Source: Prorocentrum cordatum (lineage: Eukaryota; Sar; Dinophyceae; Prorocentrales; Prorocentraceae). Taken from it: 64,000 bases of DNA. A model generated the notes under the pieces. It was not told the origin of the DNA. It ran no database searches and was given only the letters and a program-made list of their open reading frames with translations. Numbering within the stretch: the stretch's first letter is position 1; each line of letters opens with the position of its first letter. This document shows, in pieces, positions 10,890 through 20,639 of this stretch. The stretch covers positions 22,350 to 86,349 of the forward strand of contig CAUYUJ010002735.1 of assembly GCA_963575745.1 (NCBI GenBank), in the 5' to 3' direction. The position numbers and the translations under genes were made by a program.

Positions 10890-11545
10890 CGTCGTCGTCG
10901 GCAGGTTTAGTCGGGAACCAGGGGGGACAAGTTTGCTATCGCGTTGTGGTGTTCATTTTCGCCGTCGTCGTCATCGTCGTCGGCAATTGAGTCCGGAACC
11001 AGAGGTGGACTTTGTTAACGTGTTGTGGTCTTCATTTTCGGGTCGTCGTCGTCGTCGGCAGACTGTCCGGAATCAGGGGGAAACGTTGTTAACGTGTTAT
11101 GGTCTTCATTTTCGCCGTGGTCGTCGTCGTCGGCAGGTTCAGTCCAGAACCAGTGGGGCAACTTTGTTAACGTGTTGTGGTTTTGATTTTCGCCGTGGTC
11201 GTCGTCGTCCTCGGCAAATTTTAGTATGGAACCAGGGGGCAACTTTGTAAACGTGTTGTGGTTTTCATTTTCGCCGTCGTCGTCGTCGTCGGCTGGTTGA
11301 GTCCGGGATCAGGGGGGGCAACTTTGTTAATACGCTGTGATCTTCATTTTCGCCGTCGTCGTCGCCGTCGGCAGGTTCAGTCGGGAACCAGAGGGGGTGG
11401 CAATTTTGTCAACGTGTTGTGGTCTTCATGTTCGCTGTCGTCGTCGTCATCGGCAAGTTTAGTTCGGAACCGGGGGGGCAACATTGCTAATGCGTTGTGG
11501 TTTTTATCATTTTTTTTCGCCATCGTCGTCGCCAGTTTTCTTCCT
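10890..11545 (+). repeat. Family E satellite (~80 bp, about 8 copies)
   Basis: Units carry CGTCGTCGTCGTCGGCAGGT, a GGAACCAGGGGG block, CAACTTTGTTAACGTGTTGT and GGTCTTCATTTTCGCC. They are tandem with 74-86 bp spacing and steady divergence along the array. Confidence 0.85.
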
Positions 11546-11689
11546 ATCAGAACGCGACAATTGCATGGGTTTTCAGTCTACAGGTTATCTTTTTGTTTCT
11601 CCTTGTCCTCCCGCTTGTGGATCGGATCCAGAACGCGACTGTTGCGAGGAGTCTGACTCTATGGCTTGGCAGACGGTGCCAGTAGGCCC

Positions 11690-11830
11690 CAGGAGTCTTC
11701 AGGAGGTCCCACGAAGTCCCAAGACGTCTTCAGCAGGGCTCCCGGAGGCGCTAAGGGGGCCCCAGGAGGCCGCAGCAGGCGTCAGGAGGCCAGAGGAGGC
11801 TCGCGGAGTGCAGCGCGCGCGGGATTAATA
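11690..11830 (-). repeat. AGGAGGCCCC-rich tract, possible family J fragment
   Basis: Short AGGAGGYCCCA/AAGTCCC units resemble the larger family J arrays at 43.8 and 47.9 kb but are more diverged. Confidence 0.45.
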
Positions 11831-12159
11831 CATCCTCTGGTCCTCTGGTGTGGTGTGCATATATAAGCATGTGTTTTCCCCCGTCGAGCGGCCCTCTTTT
11901 CTTTATATAGAACGATTCCTGTCCGCACAAACGCCTGCCCCGCAAGAGTCAGGTGCGGTATCGTTGCCCGCGCCGGGGCGTCCACCTTATGTTTGTCCGT
12001 GGTGTGTGATCTCTTTACCGCACCTGTATCTATGTAAACAACATTACCAAGAACCTTCACGAGATGTCACGCAATCCGCCCCATATGTTCGAGTGCCGCG
12101 CCACCCGCATTTAGTCCCATATGTGGGAATCCCGTTACAAAGAATCCGTTACAAAGATC
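11831..12159. other. No gene seen; unique sequence
   Basis: Ordinary-composition sequence between families J and D. No supported exon. Confidence 0.4.
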
Positions 12160-12475
12160 GGTCAGCCCTAGATCTTGGAGTGCCGATCGAAATGAATTTT
12201 GCCCTAGAGATTGGAATAGCGTCCCAAAAAAAACATTCAGGCCCAGATTTTCTACATTTTGGAATGCCGTTCCGAAACAATTGAACCCTAGATTTGGGAA
12301 TACCGTTCCCAAACAGGTCATCCCTAGATTTTGGAATGCCGTTCCCAAAAATCATTCAGCCCTAGATTTTGGAATACCGTTCCAGCACTTCACATTCAGC
12401 CTCAGATTCAAAAAGTCGTTCCAAAAGCATTGAGCCCTAGATCTTGGAATGCTCTCCCAAGAGGCCTCCAATATA
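12160..12475 (+). repeat. Family D repeat, second cluster (about 7 copies)
   Basis: Tandem ~42-bp units of CCCTAGATTTTGGAATRCCG followed by TTCC..AAA and ATTCAG. Same family as 10738-10862. Confidence 0.85.
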
Positions 12476-12534
12476 GCCCTAAAAACCACAGGGGGCCCGA
12501 ACATTGTTTTATGATGTTGGTCTTCTGTGTTCCT

Positions 12535-13060
12535 GCTATAAATGTTGCTGTTGCTGTTGCTGCTGCCTGTGCCGTTGCCCCTGCTCTGAGTCTTGCTTCA
12601 GTTGGCGCTGTCGCTGTCGCTGCCGGCGGCAAGTTTTGCCCCCACCCCGGAGCCTGACCCCCAGAGGCCCCCGTGGTTCCTGGAGATTCCCATGGCCCTG
12701 TGGGCCCCCGGAGGCACCCAAAGGCGCCAGACGCCACAAAATGACAGAAAACGCCCAAACCCGAAGCATCCGATAACCTCCCCCCTCGATCCTCGAGGAC
12801 CGGGGGCAGAACTTACCAGCTGGTGCTGCCTCTGCTGCCTGGCGCCGTCGTTGCTGCTGCTGCTGCCAACGCCCGAGACCTCCAACGATTCGAGTTTTTC
12901 GGGCCGGGCGAAAGGGGGGGGATTGGGAAAGGGGGTGCTACGAAATCTGCTGCATGCAGCTGGTTTCGGCCCCGCCCACAGGGGCCCACTCCTCGATGCA
13001 TAGCCGCCTCTGGCGCCGGGAGGCGCCGGGAAAATCAGCTACGTGAGCTGGTTCTCAAAC
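12535..13060. other. TGCTGT-rich tract and GC-rich unique sequence
   Basis: A short GCTGTTGCTGTTGCTG tract near 12545-12625 is followed by GC-rich sequence with several open frames but no splice-like edges. I call no gene. Confidence 0.4.
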
Positions 13061-13084
13061 CCCCCCTTTGCTATCCCCCCCTTG

Positions 13085-13560
13085 TGCCCGGCCCGAGAAT
13101 CGCCCTCTCCCTCTCTCCCTCCCCCCGCCTGCCCCCTCGCCCTCCTCCCTCTCCCTCCTCCCCCCTGCCCTTTCCTCCTCCCCCTCTGCCCTTTCCTGTC
13201 CCCCCCGCCTTCCCTCCCCTGTCCCCCCCTCGTTGCTGCTCCCTCCTCCTGTCCCTTCCTCCCTTTCCTCCCTTCCTCCACCCTCCTTCCCCCTTCCCCC
13301 ACCCCCTGCCCGCGCCTTCCTCCCTTCCTCGGGAGCGGCGCGCGCCGCGCGCCGAGCGCGCGGGGCGGCGCAGGGCCCTCGAGGCCCTCCGCGCCCTCCA
13401 CGTCGCGGCCGTCGCCGTCCAGGCCCCCAGCCTCGAGGCGGGGCCGCGGCGGGGGCAAGGGGGGGGAGGGGGGGGGGAGGTGGAGTGAGAGAGGGGGGGG
13501 GAGGGCAGGAAAGGGAAGGGGGGGCAGCAGGGGGAGGAGGGGGGAGGGGGGGGGAAAGGG
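13085..13560. repeat. Pyrimidine-rich (CCCTCC) then G-rich low-complexity tract
   Basis: About 240 bp of CCCTCCTCCC-type sequence, a GCGCGC-rich centre, then about 120 bp of GGGGGA runs. Pro/Arg/Gly-rich frames here are composition artefacts. Confidence 0.8.
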
Positions 13561-13569
13561 AGACCATGA

Positions 13570-13740
13570 AGATCGCCGCCCCTTAGATCCGAAGATCTAA
13601 GATAAGTTCTAAGTTCTAAGTTAAGGGCAATTTTAGATAAAGGGGCGATCTAAGGGGAGGATTTAAGTTAAGTTAAGGGGCGGATCTAAGGGGCGGATCT
13701 AAGGGGCGGATCTAAGGGGCGGATCTAAGGGGCGGTTGGA
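13570..13740 (+). repeat. Family H: GGGGCGGATCTAA tandem units
   Basis: Five near-perfect 15-bp GATCTAAGGGGCG units at 13677-13735 are preceded by looser AAGTTAAGGG/ATCTAAG variants. A related block lies at 21235-21420. Confidence 0.85.
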
Positions 13741-13864
13741 CGCCTCCCAAGCCCCGTCCGATCACCTCCAAACCACAACGGCGACGACCGCGCCACACCC
13801 CCCTCCACAGGTGGGATGGGCTAGACCTCCGCTGGCGAGGCAAATCAACTCACCAGGGCGAGGG

Positions 13865-13886
13865 CTTGTGCCAAAATGGCTACTGA
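13865..13886 (-). other. Relict dinoflagellate spliced leader
   Basis: Read on the minus strand, 20 of 22 positions match the leader consensus; the differences are CAGTAG for CCGTAG and GGCACAAG for GGCTCAAG. No GT donor follows the leader as it would in an SL RNA gene, so this is a leader copied into DNA from a mature mRNA. The minus-strand sequence on its 5' side is a pyrimidine tract. No convincing reading frame follows. Confidence 0.8.
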
Positions 13887-14115
13887 AAAGGAAGAGGAAG
13901 AAAAGGAGAAGGAAGACAGGGGGGGGGCGTGGGGGGGAGGAAGGGGGAGGCGGAGGAGGATAAAATAAGAATAAGAAAAATAATAAAGATGAGGAAAACG
14001 GCGGAGCATGATGAAAGGAGGGGGGAAGAGGTGGAGGATTACACGGGTCATAATGAGGGCGAGGGAGGACGGTGCGAGGGGGAAGATGGGGATAAGGAGG
14101 GGGAGGTGGAGGTGT
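13887..14115. repeat. GGA/GAAA purine-rich tract
   Basis: Purine-rich low-complexity DNA that abuts the leader relict at 13886. The LINE leader relict at 57409 also abuts a GGA tract. Confidence 0.75.
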
Positions 14116-14527
14116 AAGAGGGCTGGGTGTCCAGAACGGGAGCCCCAACCGAACCCTTACGAAGGGGAGGGGCCGAATTGGGTGCCATTAAGCACCGACG
14201 GGCCCACAAGGGCCGACAGAGGCACCGAAAGGGTGCACACCCCCACCCAGTCCGAGCCAGACGACGGGAGCGGCGGGTGCTGGCGAAAGCCTGGAGGATG
14301 GCGGACACGGCAGAGAGGTAAGGACACGCTCTACCAGTTGAGGATCATCCTCCCTCCTGCTCCTCCCTCCTGCTTGTCTCCTCGTTATCTGCCTCCTCCC
14401 TCTCCTCTCCGTCTCCTCCCTATCCTCGTCCTCACGCTTTTCCTCATTCCTACTTGCATCCTCGTTATCATTGTTTCCTTCCGTAGTTGTTGCAATTGCG
14501 TTTAAAGCTACATTATTTTTTATCAGT

Positions 14528-14745
14528 TCACCTTGCAACACATTCCTGTGCTAAAGCCAGGGCCTTCAAGTACCGAGGCATGAAGTAGCACGGTACGTTG
14601 TGTTTTGCAGTTCCTCGGGTGGCGTACCCAGCGAGGATTTTACAATGCTTCATAAAATCTTCATCCAACCAGCACGCTACCCTACGGGGGTGGAGCCAAC
14701 GGCTCCTCGACATCCAGTGCCAAGCCCAGTGTAATTTTGGCACTG
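14528..14745 (-). CDS. Terminal exon of an unidentified dinoflagellate gene (71 aa)
   Basis: A pyrimidine-rich TTGTTTTTCAG acceptor ends at 14746 and is followed by a frame open to a TGA at 14528-14530. The translation has balanced composition, with a Trp/His-rich start (HWAWHWMSR), a CWLDEDFMKHCK stretch and YFMPRYLKALALAQE near the end. I associate the Asp-Glu-Asp helix followed by a basic RYL helix with short proteins common in dinoflagellate genomes, but that is memory of a pattern and not a family assignment. Upstream exons were not found, so this may be a broken copy. Function unknown. Confidence 0.45.
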
Positions 14746-15360
14746 CTGAAAAACAATGCGTATCATCCTCCTCTGCTCTCCGACCTTCCCCCTCTCCACC
14801 CCTCCCTCCTCCTCTCCCTCCTATCCTCCACATATCCTCCCTCCTCTTCCTCCTCCCCCGTGTACCCCTGTGCTTCAATCTTCGATTTAGGACATCGCCC
14901 TCATTTCGTAGAGAAAGCGAGGCTCTCTTGGGCGATGTTCGGGCCCGAGCTGTTCCCCTGAAAGTGCACCCCTGGATTCCAAGAGGCCCCCTTCAAATGC
15001 AGTATTTATTTCCTTTGCCCGTGCAGCCTGCTGTGCCATTCGCTGCGTTCAATTCCGCCAGCCGCGCACGTTTCTGATGTCTCCCTGGCATAAGAAACGA
15101 ACGGTTACCGCTCGAGTCAAAACTGCAATGTCCCATCGGGAAGAGGGGGGGAGGGCGTGGCACGCATGATGAGGATAGCGTTTAATGCTCCCCAGACGTG
15201 TTTGCTTCTCCGTCATATTGGCACGGTGCAATCGCTATCACAAAATGTAAGCTCTGATTTTGGCATGTGGCATTATATTAGGGACGCAACGCAATGCGAA
15301 TGCACTCTCTGATTTGCTAGCGCTGATGCCATGCACCTGCGAACATACGTTATATCATCA
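14746..15360. other. No complete gene seen; CT-rich stretch then unique sequence
   Basis: A CTCCTCC-rich tract at about 14770-14860 could act as the polypyrimidine tract for the exon just below it. The rest shows no exon I can defend. Confidence 0.4.
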
Positions 15361-15364
15361 TTGT

Positions 15365-15705
15365 TAAAGCAGGCGCTGATTGGGGCCACGCGCTGCAAGC
15401 ACTGTCTTGGGATTTGGGGGGTTATGAATGCAAGCACTAATTGGGGATCCATGGATGCAAGCACTGATTGGGGCCACCTTCTGCAAGCACTTATTGCAAG
15501 CACTGTTTGGGGATCTATGAGTGCAAGCGCTGATTGGGGTCACGCACTGCAAGCACTGTCTTAGGATTTGGGCATCTATGAATGGAAGCACTGATTGGGG
15601 ATCCATGGATGCAAGCACTGATTGGGAACACTGTCTACAAGCACGTACTGCAGGCACTCTTTCTAGACCTGTCAGTGCAAGCACTGATTGGGGATGCAGG
15701 CGTTG
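15365..15705 (+). repeat. Family F repeat (GCAAGCACTGATTGGGGATC)
   Basis: About ten units of 25-60 bp built on TGCAAGCACTGATTGGGG with alternating GATCCATGGA and CCACGCGCTG spacers. Confidence 0.85.
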
Positions 15706-16595
15706 TGGTGGGATCCCCCGAACTCCCCGTCCTCGTCATCCCTGGTAGCACTTGTATTTATTGCGGTCGGGGACTCTTAAGGGGGGGGGGCGTTTATTGC
15801 GGTCGGGTACTCTTAATGGGGGGACTCTTAAGGGGGGCGTTGTCTCGAGCCTTCCCCATCTTGGAGCACAACTGTTTCTTACTTTTGCGATGGCGAGCAT
15901 TGCTGGTCACCTGAAACCCTGCGATTGTCTATGCGCGCCAAACGAAATCAGCGCTCCCCTGCATGGCGAGACACAGCCCTGCACAGAGTGCGAGTCCGCA
16001 ACCGCGAACCCGCACTCGCTGGTACTGGACAAAACAGAGCAGCGACTACCATGACATCTATGCGCGTGCCCAGGCAAGCATTTACATACCGTACAGACGC
16101 CACCGAGCCCGCCACCAGAGCCGAGAAGAACGGCAGGAGATGAGTCCCCCTAATGCCAGCGACACCGACGGCTGCATTCTGGAGCGCCAGATAAGTATTT
16201 ACATGTAGTGCAAGCGCGGCGCAGCAGCTGTCGTACATCGGTATGTTCATTTGTTTTTCTGTGGGCTTCGTTTCCAATGTATTGTATTCCCCAGGGTGCT
16301 GGTGCAGTGCTGTTTCACGCCACCTTATTGGCCGCGATATCAAAACCCTAAACCTTGACAATTTGGGGGTTAGGGTTCGTTATATTGTTATGTCTCGGGA
16401 GTGCAATTCAGTTCGAATCTTGTGGCCTGACCTGTTGTAGTTTCCAGGGTGTTGGGACAAACAAAAATCACGGACCCTACCCAGGAAATCTAAAGCACCA
16501 GCCACTCGATTGTCCCAGGGGGGAGCAGTGGGGGGGCGAGGTTAGAAGGAAACCGATTGGGAAGATGAAGGAGAGAGGACATCTGACCCTGATCG
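15706..16595. other. No gene seen; short GGGACTCTTAAGGGGGG duplications
   Basis: Near 15765-15840 a GCGGTCGGG..ACTCTTAA(G/T)GGGGGG unit is repeated two to three times. The rest is unique sequence without a supported exon. Confidence 0.4.
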
Positions 16596-16599
16596 ATCC

Positions 16600-16885
16600 T
16601 TGATTTATCTTAGATTTATATTAGATTTATATTAGATGTATATTAGATGTGTCTTAGATTTATATAGGAGTTATCTTAGATTTATCTTAGATTTATCTTA
16701 GATTTATATTAGATTTGTAAAATCTAAGATATGTTATAATAGATTTGCTAACTTTAAGATACATATAAGATAAATCTAATATAAACCTAAGATACATTCA
16801 ATGTCAAATATACGATAAATCTAAGATAAATCGAATATAAATCTAATACAAATCTAAGACACATCTAATATCTATATAATATTGG
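16600..16885. repeat. AT-rich inverted array of TCTTAGATTTAT units
   Basis: The left half (16605-16720) is tandem TTAGATTTATMT; the right half (16730-16880) is the reverse complement ATAAATCTAAGA. The change of direction occurs at TTTGTAAAATCTAAGA. This AT-rich block lies in otherwise GC-rich DNA about 220 bp downstream of a gene end. Confidence 0.85.
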
Positions 16886-17102
16886 TATAGCATTCGCACG
16901 ATATGGTTTTCCTCATCGTAATTATTTTCTGTGTTTTTTCCATTCGAACCAACTTGGGGGCAATGAATATGTGTGTGTTCTTTTCACAAGTCCCCCCCCC
17001 CCCCGCCCCTCCCCCTAAGTTTCAGCTAGCTGACCGCGCGTGGCAGCTGCACAAAGCAGCCTCGCGCGCAGGACGGAGTGCTGGCGCTCTCGCAGGCTGG
17101 CT

Positions 17103-18415
17103 TCACGAGGCCCGAACGGCCTTCTGCTTCTTCTTATCGTTGGTGATGATGGCCTTGAGCTGCGTGTGGATCTCGGCCAGCTGCTCGTAGATCTTGCCTG
17201 ATGCGATGAGGGCGTCCTCTGCCTCGAGCTTGCGCACTTTGGCGGGGTCCGTCATCAACAACTTCTGAATCTTCTCGGACGGCCCCGCAGCTTTCTTGAG
17301 GAGGTCCAGGCTCTCCTGCGCGATGCGCCTGATTACCTCGTTCGTGGTGATGCGGCACACCTGCGGGGCCATCCTCTGCAAGTCGAGGGTCACGCTCGTG
17401 AAGCTGTCGTTGCAATTCTGCAATAGCATCATGTCCGTCTCGTCAGCGCAGTCGTCCTTGATGGCCTTTCTCTCGTTCTTCGGCGTTTTCTCGATGACCA
17501 ACCACTCGGGCTTCTCCACGTCGTCGAGGAAGTCGGCAATGGCACCCATGAACTGCTTCTTGTCCTTAGGGTTCCAAACCTCCGTGCTCATCTTCTTCTG
17601 GCCCTTCGAGTCGGTGTTATTCTTGATCCTCGCGTCGTACTGGTAGCGAGTGTTGTCCTCGGGATCCGTCCAGACGTCTCCGTCATCCTTGGCCCCTTCG
17701 AACGCCGTCTTGCTGCCGTTGAAGACCGTCGCGACCATGATGTTCTTCTTCAAGCTCGTGGCGACGTCGGAGTCCTAGAGGGGGTCGTCGTTCGATCATC
17801 CGTCTCTTCGTCCATCCCCTACTCCTCCTATCGTCCCATCGTTCCTATCGTCCTCCGCCACCTCCGATCGTCCTCCACCTCCCTCTCCTACCTGCCATCC
17901 TCACCCACATCACCCCCCCGCCGCAGGGGTGGTGAGGATATTCAGAAAAACGCAAAAAGCCGATGGTCCTTCTTCACGTGCTCCCGACAGTTCACGCGCG
18001 TCAGAGCGCGCGCGTCTGGCTCGATGGTGGACCCGTAGCCCGCGTTCCGCGGCACGTACGCGTTGATGATCTCGTTGGCCAAGCGCTCCTTGCCCTTGAT
18101 AGTGCACTCCTTCGACTTGTACAAATCGAACTTCCTGAGGTCCTCGGGGTCGATGCTCTCCCTGCTGCTCTTGAAGACGTGGCGCTGGGCAAGCGACGTC
18201 TGCCGCTGGTCGGGCTCGCCCTCCTTGCGAATGGCAAGCTCGGTGTCCTCGCTGAACGTGGCTGGAGTCGACTTTGCACCAGCAGCCGCAAGCTGCCACA
18301 TATCCTTCCTAGCATCGGCCCTGCCACTGGGATCTATCGTGGCCGCTGCTGGACGCTTGAGAGGCCTGGCAGCCGCGGCCGCTGCTGGGCGCTTGTTCGC
18401 CCCCCTCGGCGGCAT
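17103..18415 (-). CDS. Two-exon gene of unknown function (369 aa)
   Basis: Exon 1 runs 18415-17978 from an ATG and exon 2 runs 17774-17103 to a TGA. The 203-bp intron is GT-AG (CAC/GTGAAG ... CTCTAG/GAC) and joins two phase-0 ends, which supports the model. The first 30 residues are Ala/Arg/Lys/Pro-rich (MPPRGANKRPAAAAAARPLK) and could be a nuclear or DNA-binding basic tail. The rest is charged and helical, without Cys motifs or membrane segments. The C-terminal part from about residue 250 looks largely alpha-helical and ends with a Lys-rich stretch. A degenerate spliced leader lies 76 bp upstream. I recognise no family. Functional inference is limited to a soluble, possibly nuclear protein. 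Confidence 0.75.
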
Positions 18416-18491
18416 GGTTCCTGAACTCAGGTGAAAACCGCTCTCGTAGAAAAAAAACTCGATCGAATCAGATTGCAGATGCCCAAATTCG

Positions 18492-18512
18492 CTCGAGCCA
18501 CAATGTCTACAT
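18492..18512 (-). other. Degenerate spliced-leader relict upstream of the 369-aa gene
   Basis: On the minus strand GTAGACATTGTGGCTCGAG matches the leader core GTAGCCATTTTGGCTCAAG with three changes (16 of 21 over the longer window). Its location 76 bp upstream of the start codon is where a leader belongs. More decayed than the other relicts, so less certain. Confidence 0.5.
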
Positions 18513-18534
18513 ACGGGGGGGGGGGGGCTGGACT

Positions 18535-18660
18535 GGGGCTAAGTGGGTGTCTTCTTGGGGTAGTGTCTTTTGGAACGTTTTTTTTTTTGTTTTTTGTTTT
18601 GTTTTTGTGTGTGTGTGTGTTTTTTGTGGTAGTTTTCTTTTCAGGGATAATCTATGTTTT
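18535..18660. repeat. T-rich/TG simple sequence
   Basis: Runs of T and (TG)n around 18580-18645. No coding content. Confidence 0.7.
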
Positions 18661-18664
18661 CGCA

Positions 18665-18750
18665 CGTTCATCGCGAACCCCAAACGGCAATCAGCGTGGA
18701 CCCCAAACAGCGTTCAGCGTGAACCGTTGAACCCCGAACACGCGTTGGGA
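18665..18750 (+). repeat. Family G repeat, proximal block (about 3 copies)
   Basis: GAACCCCAAACRGCRWTCAGCGTG units of about 22 bp, the same unit and orientation as the larger block at 20640-21040 on the far side of the next gene. Confidence 0.85.
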
Positions 18751-18920
18751 TAATTTCTTCTCGGGGGTGAGTTTTTCACAGCTAACCGCGGGCGTTGACG
18801 CCTGCATGGCCGAAGTCGACGGAAGACGTCCAATGCAATGCATTGATTCTCGAACACCCGCAATCGAATGAAATAAACACTTACCTGAAGCAGCGACGCA
18901 ATCATTCGCCAAGCCAACAA

Positions 18921-19497
18921 TCATTTGGGCTCATCGGCGCTCTTAAGAAAGACATCGCGAAGCTCGAGCGCCTTTGCCTTCGTCATAGGCTGCTTCTGCA
19001 TGGCTGCGAAAAGGCGCTCCATTGCGGAAAACTCATGTGGTTTTGCCGTCGTCCAGATGTGGGCCCTCTTGTTAGAATCGGTAAAGGCGGTGGGCTCGAC
19101 GCGGGGGGCGCCCCTCATTAGTTGGCCCCGACTTCTTCGGCCGAGTGAAGATGAGGGCCTCCGTCTTCTCGACGCTCTGGGCCACGCGGCCCTTGGGCAC
19201 AGGACGGGGCGTCACTGGCTCAGGGGGCTCGACGGCAGGGGCTGCTGACGGGGCCATCAGGGGCGAACTCGGGGACGCTGCTGGCCTCCCCCGCTTGTTC
19301 TGCTGTGCGAGCGGCTGCTGCTTGCCCAGCATGCGCTTGCGAGTTGTCTAACACCCCAAGGACGATTGCCCCGAAGTAAAACTAACGTCCCCAAATCTCG
19401 ATTAGTATACCGAAAATGTCCCGATTTCCCAGGGATCCAGAGTGTCCATTTCTAGAGGGGGGTGGGGCTGGTCGTCCTCGTCCTCGTCGTCGTCGTA

Positions 19498-19532
<35 letters not shown>

Positions 19533-20558
19533 GGTTATCGTCGTCACTGCTGTCGTCGTCGTCGTCGTCGTCGTCGTCTCCGTCTTCCTCCCTCGTCCCC
19601 CTCCTCATCTCAGTTTTGACCCAACTTGAATCCGAATCTGTGCCTGCGCCGACGCCTTGCGCTCCTGCGACCGCTGCCCGAGGAAGCTGGGGCCGCCGAC
19701 CATGCCCTGGAAAACTCCGTCCTCGTCGTAGAATGCTGCTGGCTGGATCTCCTTGGCGGGGCTCTCTGGGACGACGGCGGGGCCCTCTGCGGCGACGGCG
19801 GGGCCCTCTGGGACGACGGCTGCGGGCGCACTGGCCTCCTCAGGGTACTCGCTGGTCGGCTCGATATCCGCGTCATCGTCGATCACGTCTGCCTTGAGAT
19901 GCTTGGGCAGCGACTTCTCAGTGAACGGGGCCTTGTAGCGCATGAGCAAGGCATGTCGCGTGTCGGGAGGCTGATCGCGTACTTGCACTTCAGCGGTCGA
20001 TGTGCCCGAAGCCCGAGACGCAACGGACCGACCGTCGTCTGAAAAGCACTCCTTCTCCAAGCAAGTCAGCTTCACGGTCTTGAGCAGGCCGTGCACCAGG
20101 ATGCTGTCTGTGGCGCTCATGTTCTTGCGAAATCCACCAGTTTTCGGGTAGCGCCTCCTTTCAGAAGGAGTCGTTTGTTCGTGATCGTCCTCCAGCTTGT
20201 ACAGGCGAAGCGCATTGAAGACAAGCCTCACATGGTCGCCTACCTCGGTGATCCAGCGCGTCTGGCAATAACCCTTCGGTGGCTTCTCGCCACTGGGGGT
20301 GGACCTCAAGATTGCTGTCTCGATCTTCGGCATGGGCAAAACGCAGTTCTCGAACCCTATCTCAAGAAAGCCTTGGAGCAACGGTGCCAGAGTCGCCATC
20401 ATATTCGGCGTAACCTTGTGCTGCTCTTTTCCTAAATGACAAAACACGAGATCGTTCCAACTCTCGTTGCCCTTGAATTTCGCAACGACTGATGAAATCA
20501 CATCCTGCTGAACAGATGGGTTGGCGACTTCGCGAGGCTTCCTACTCTGGGAGGCCAT
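18921..20558 (-). CDS. Two-exon gene of unknown function with a frameshift in exon 2
   Basis: Exon 1 is 20558-19626 (311 codons from MASQSRKPRE). A GT-AG intron (CAA/GTTGGG ... TGTTAG/ACA, 19625-19348) carries a GTC microsatellite. Exon 2 is 19347-18921, ending in TGA. Both splice ends are phase 0. Exon 2 needs one base removed near a G6/C4 run at about 19102-19114 to join the TTRKRMLGKQQ frame to the AFTDSNKRAHIW frame. The N-terminal two-thirds looks globular, followed by an acidic Pro/Ala/Val-rich low-complexity linker (GPAVAAEGPAVVPE) and a basic tail. A spliced-leader relict lies 30 bp upstream of the ATG. I recognise no family. It may be a retrogene-derived locus that gained or kept an intron, or a gene decaying through the frameshift. 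Confidence 0.7.
19480..19585. repeat. Intronic (GTC)n microsatellite
   Basis: About 100 bp of GTC units with a few interruptions, entirely inside the intron between the two exons of the neighbouring gene. Confidence 0.9.
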
Positions 20559-20588
20559 GAGGCCAGAGGAAGATTGCAGATAAATGTG

Positions 20589-20610
20589 CTTGAACAAAAA
20601 TGGCTACGAT
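20589..20610 (-). other. Relict dinoflagellate spliced leader at a gene 5' end
   Basis: Minus-strand CGTAGCCATTTTTGTTCAAG matches the leader at 19 of 22 positions. It ends 30 bp before the ATG at 20558, a normal distance for a short 5' UTR. It indicates that this gene's mRNA was once trans-spliced, reverse transcribed and reinserted. Confidence 0.8.
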
Positions 20611-20639
20611 ATGACGGGAATGTTGTAATGAACTCTCTC

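Noticed and set aside
12598-13003. GC-rich frames on both strands with Pro/Gly/Trp content
   Set aside because: Overlapping frames of equal length on both strands, no splice borders and no recognisable domain.
13865-13886. Spliced-leader RNA gene
   Set aside because: No GT donor directly after the leader, no Sm-like site and no tandem repeat with 5S rRNA or other SL genes.
14150-14345. Complete tRNA gene
   Set aside because: Only the D-arm matches; neither acceptor nor anticodon stem can form and there is no GGTTCGA-type B box.
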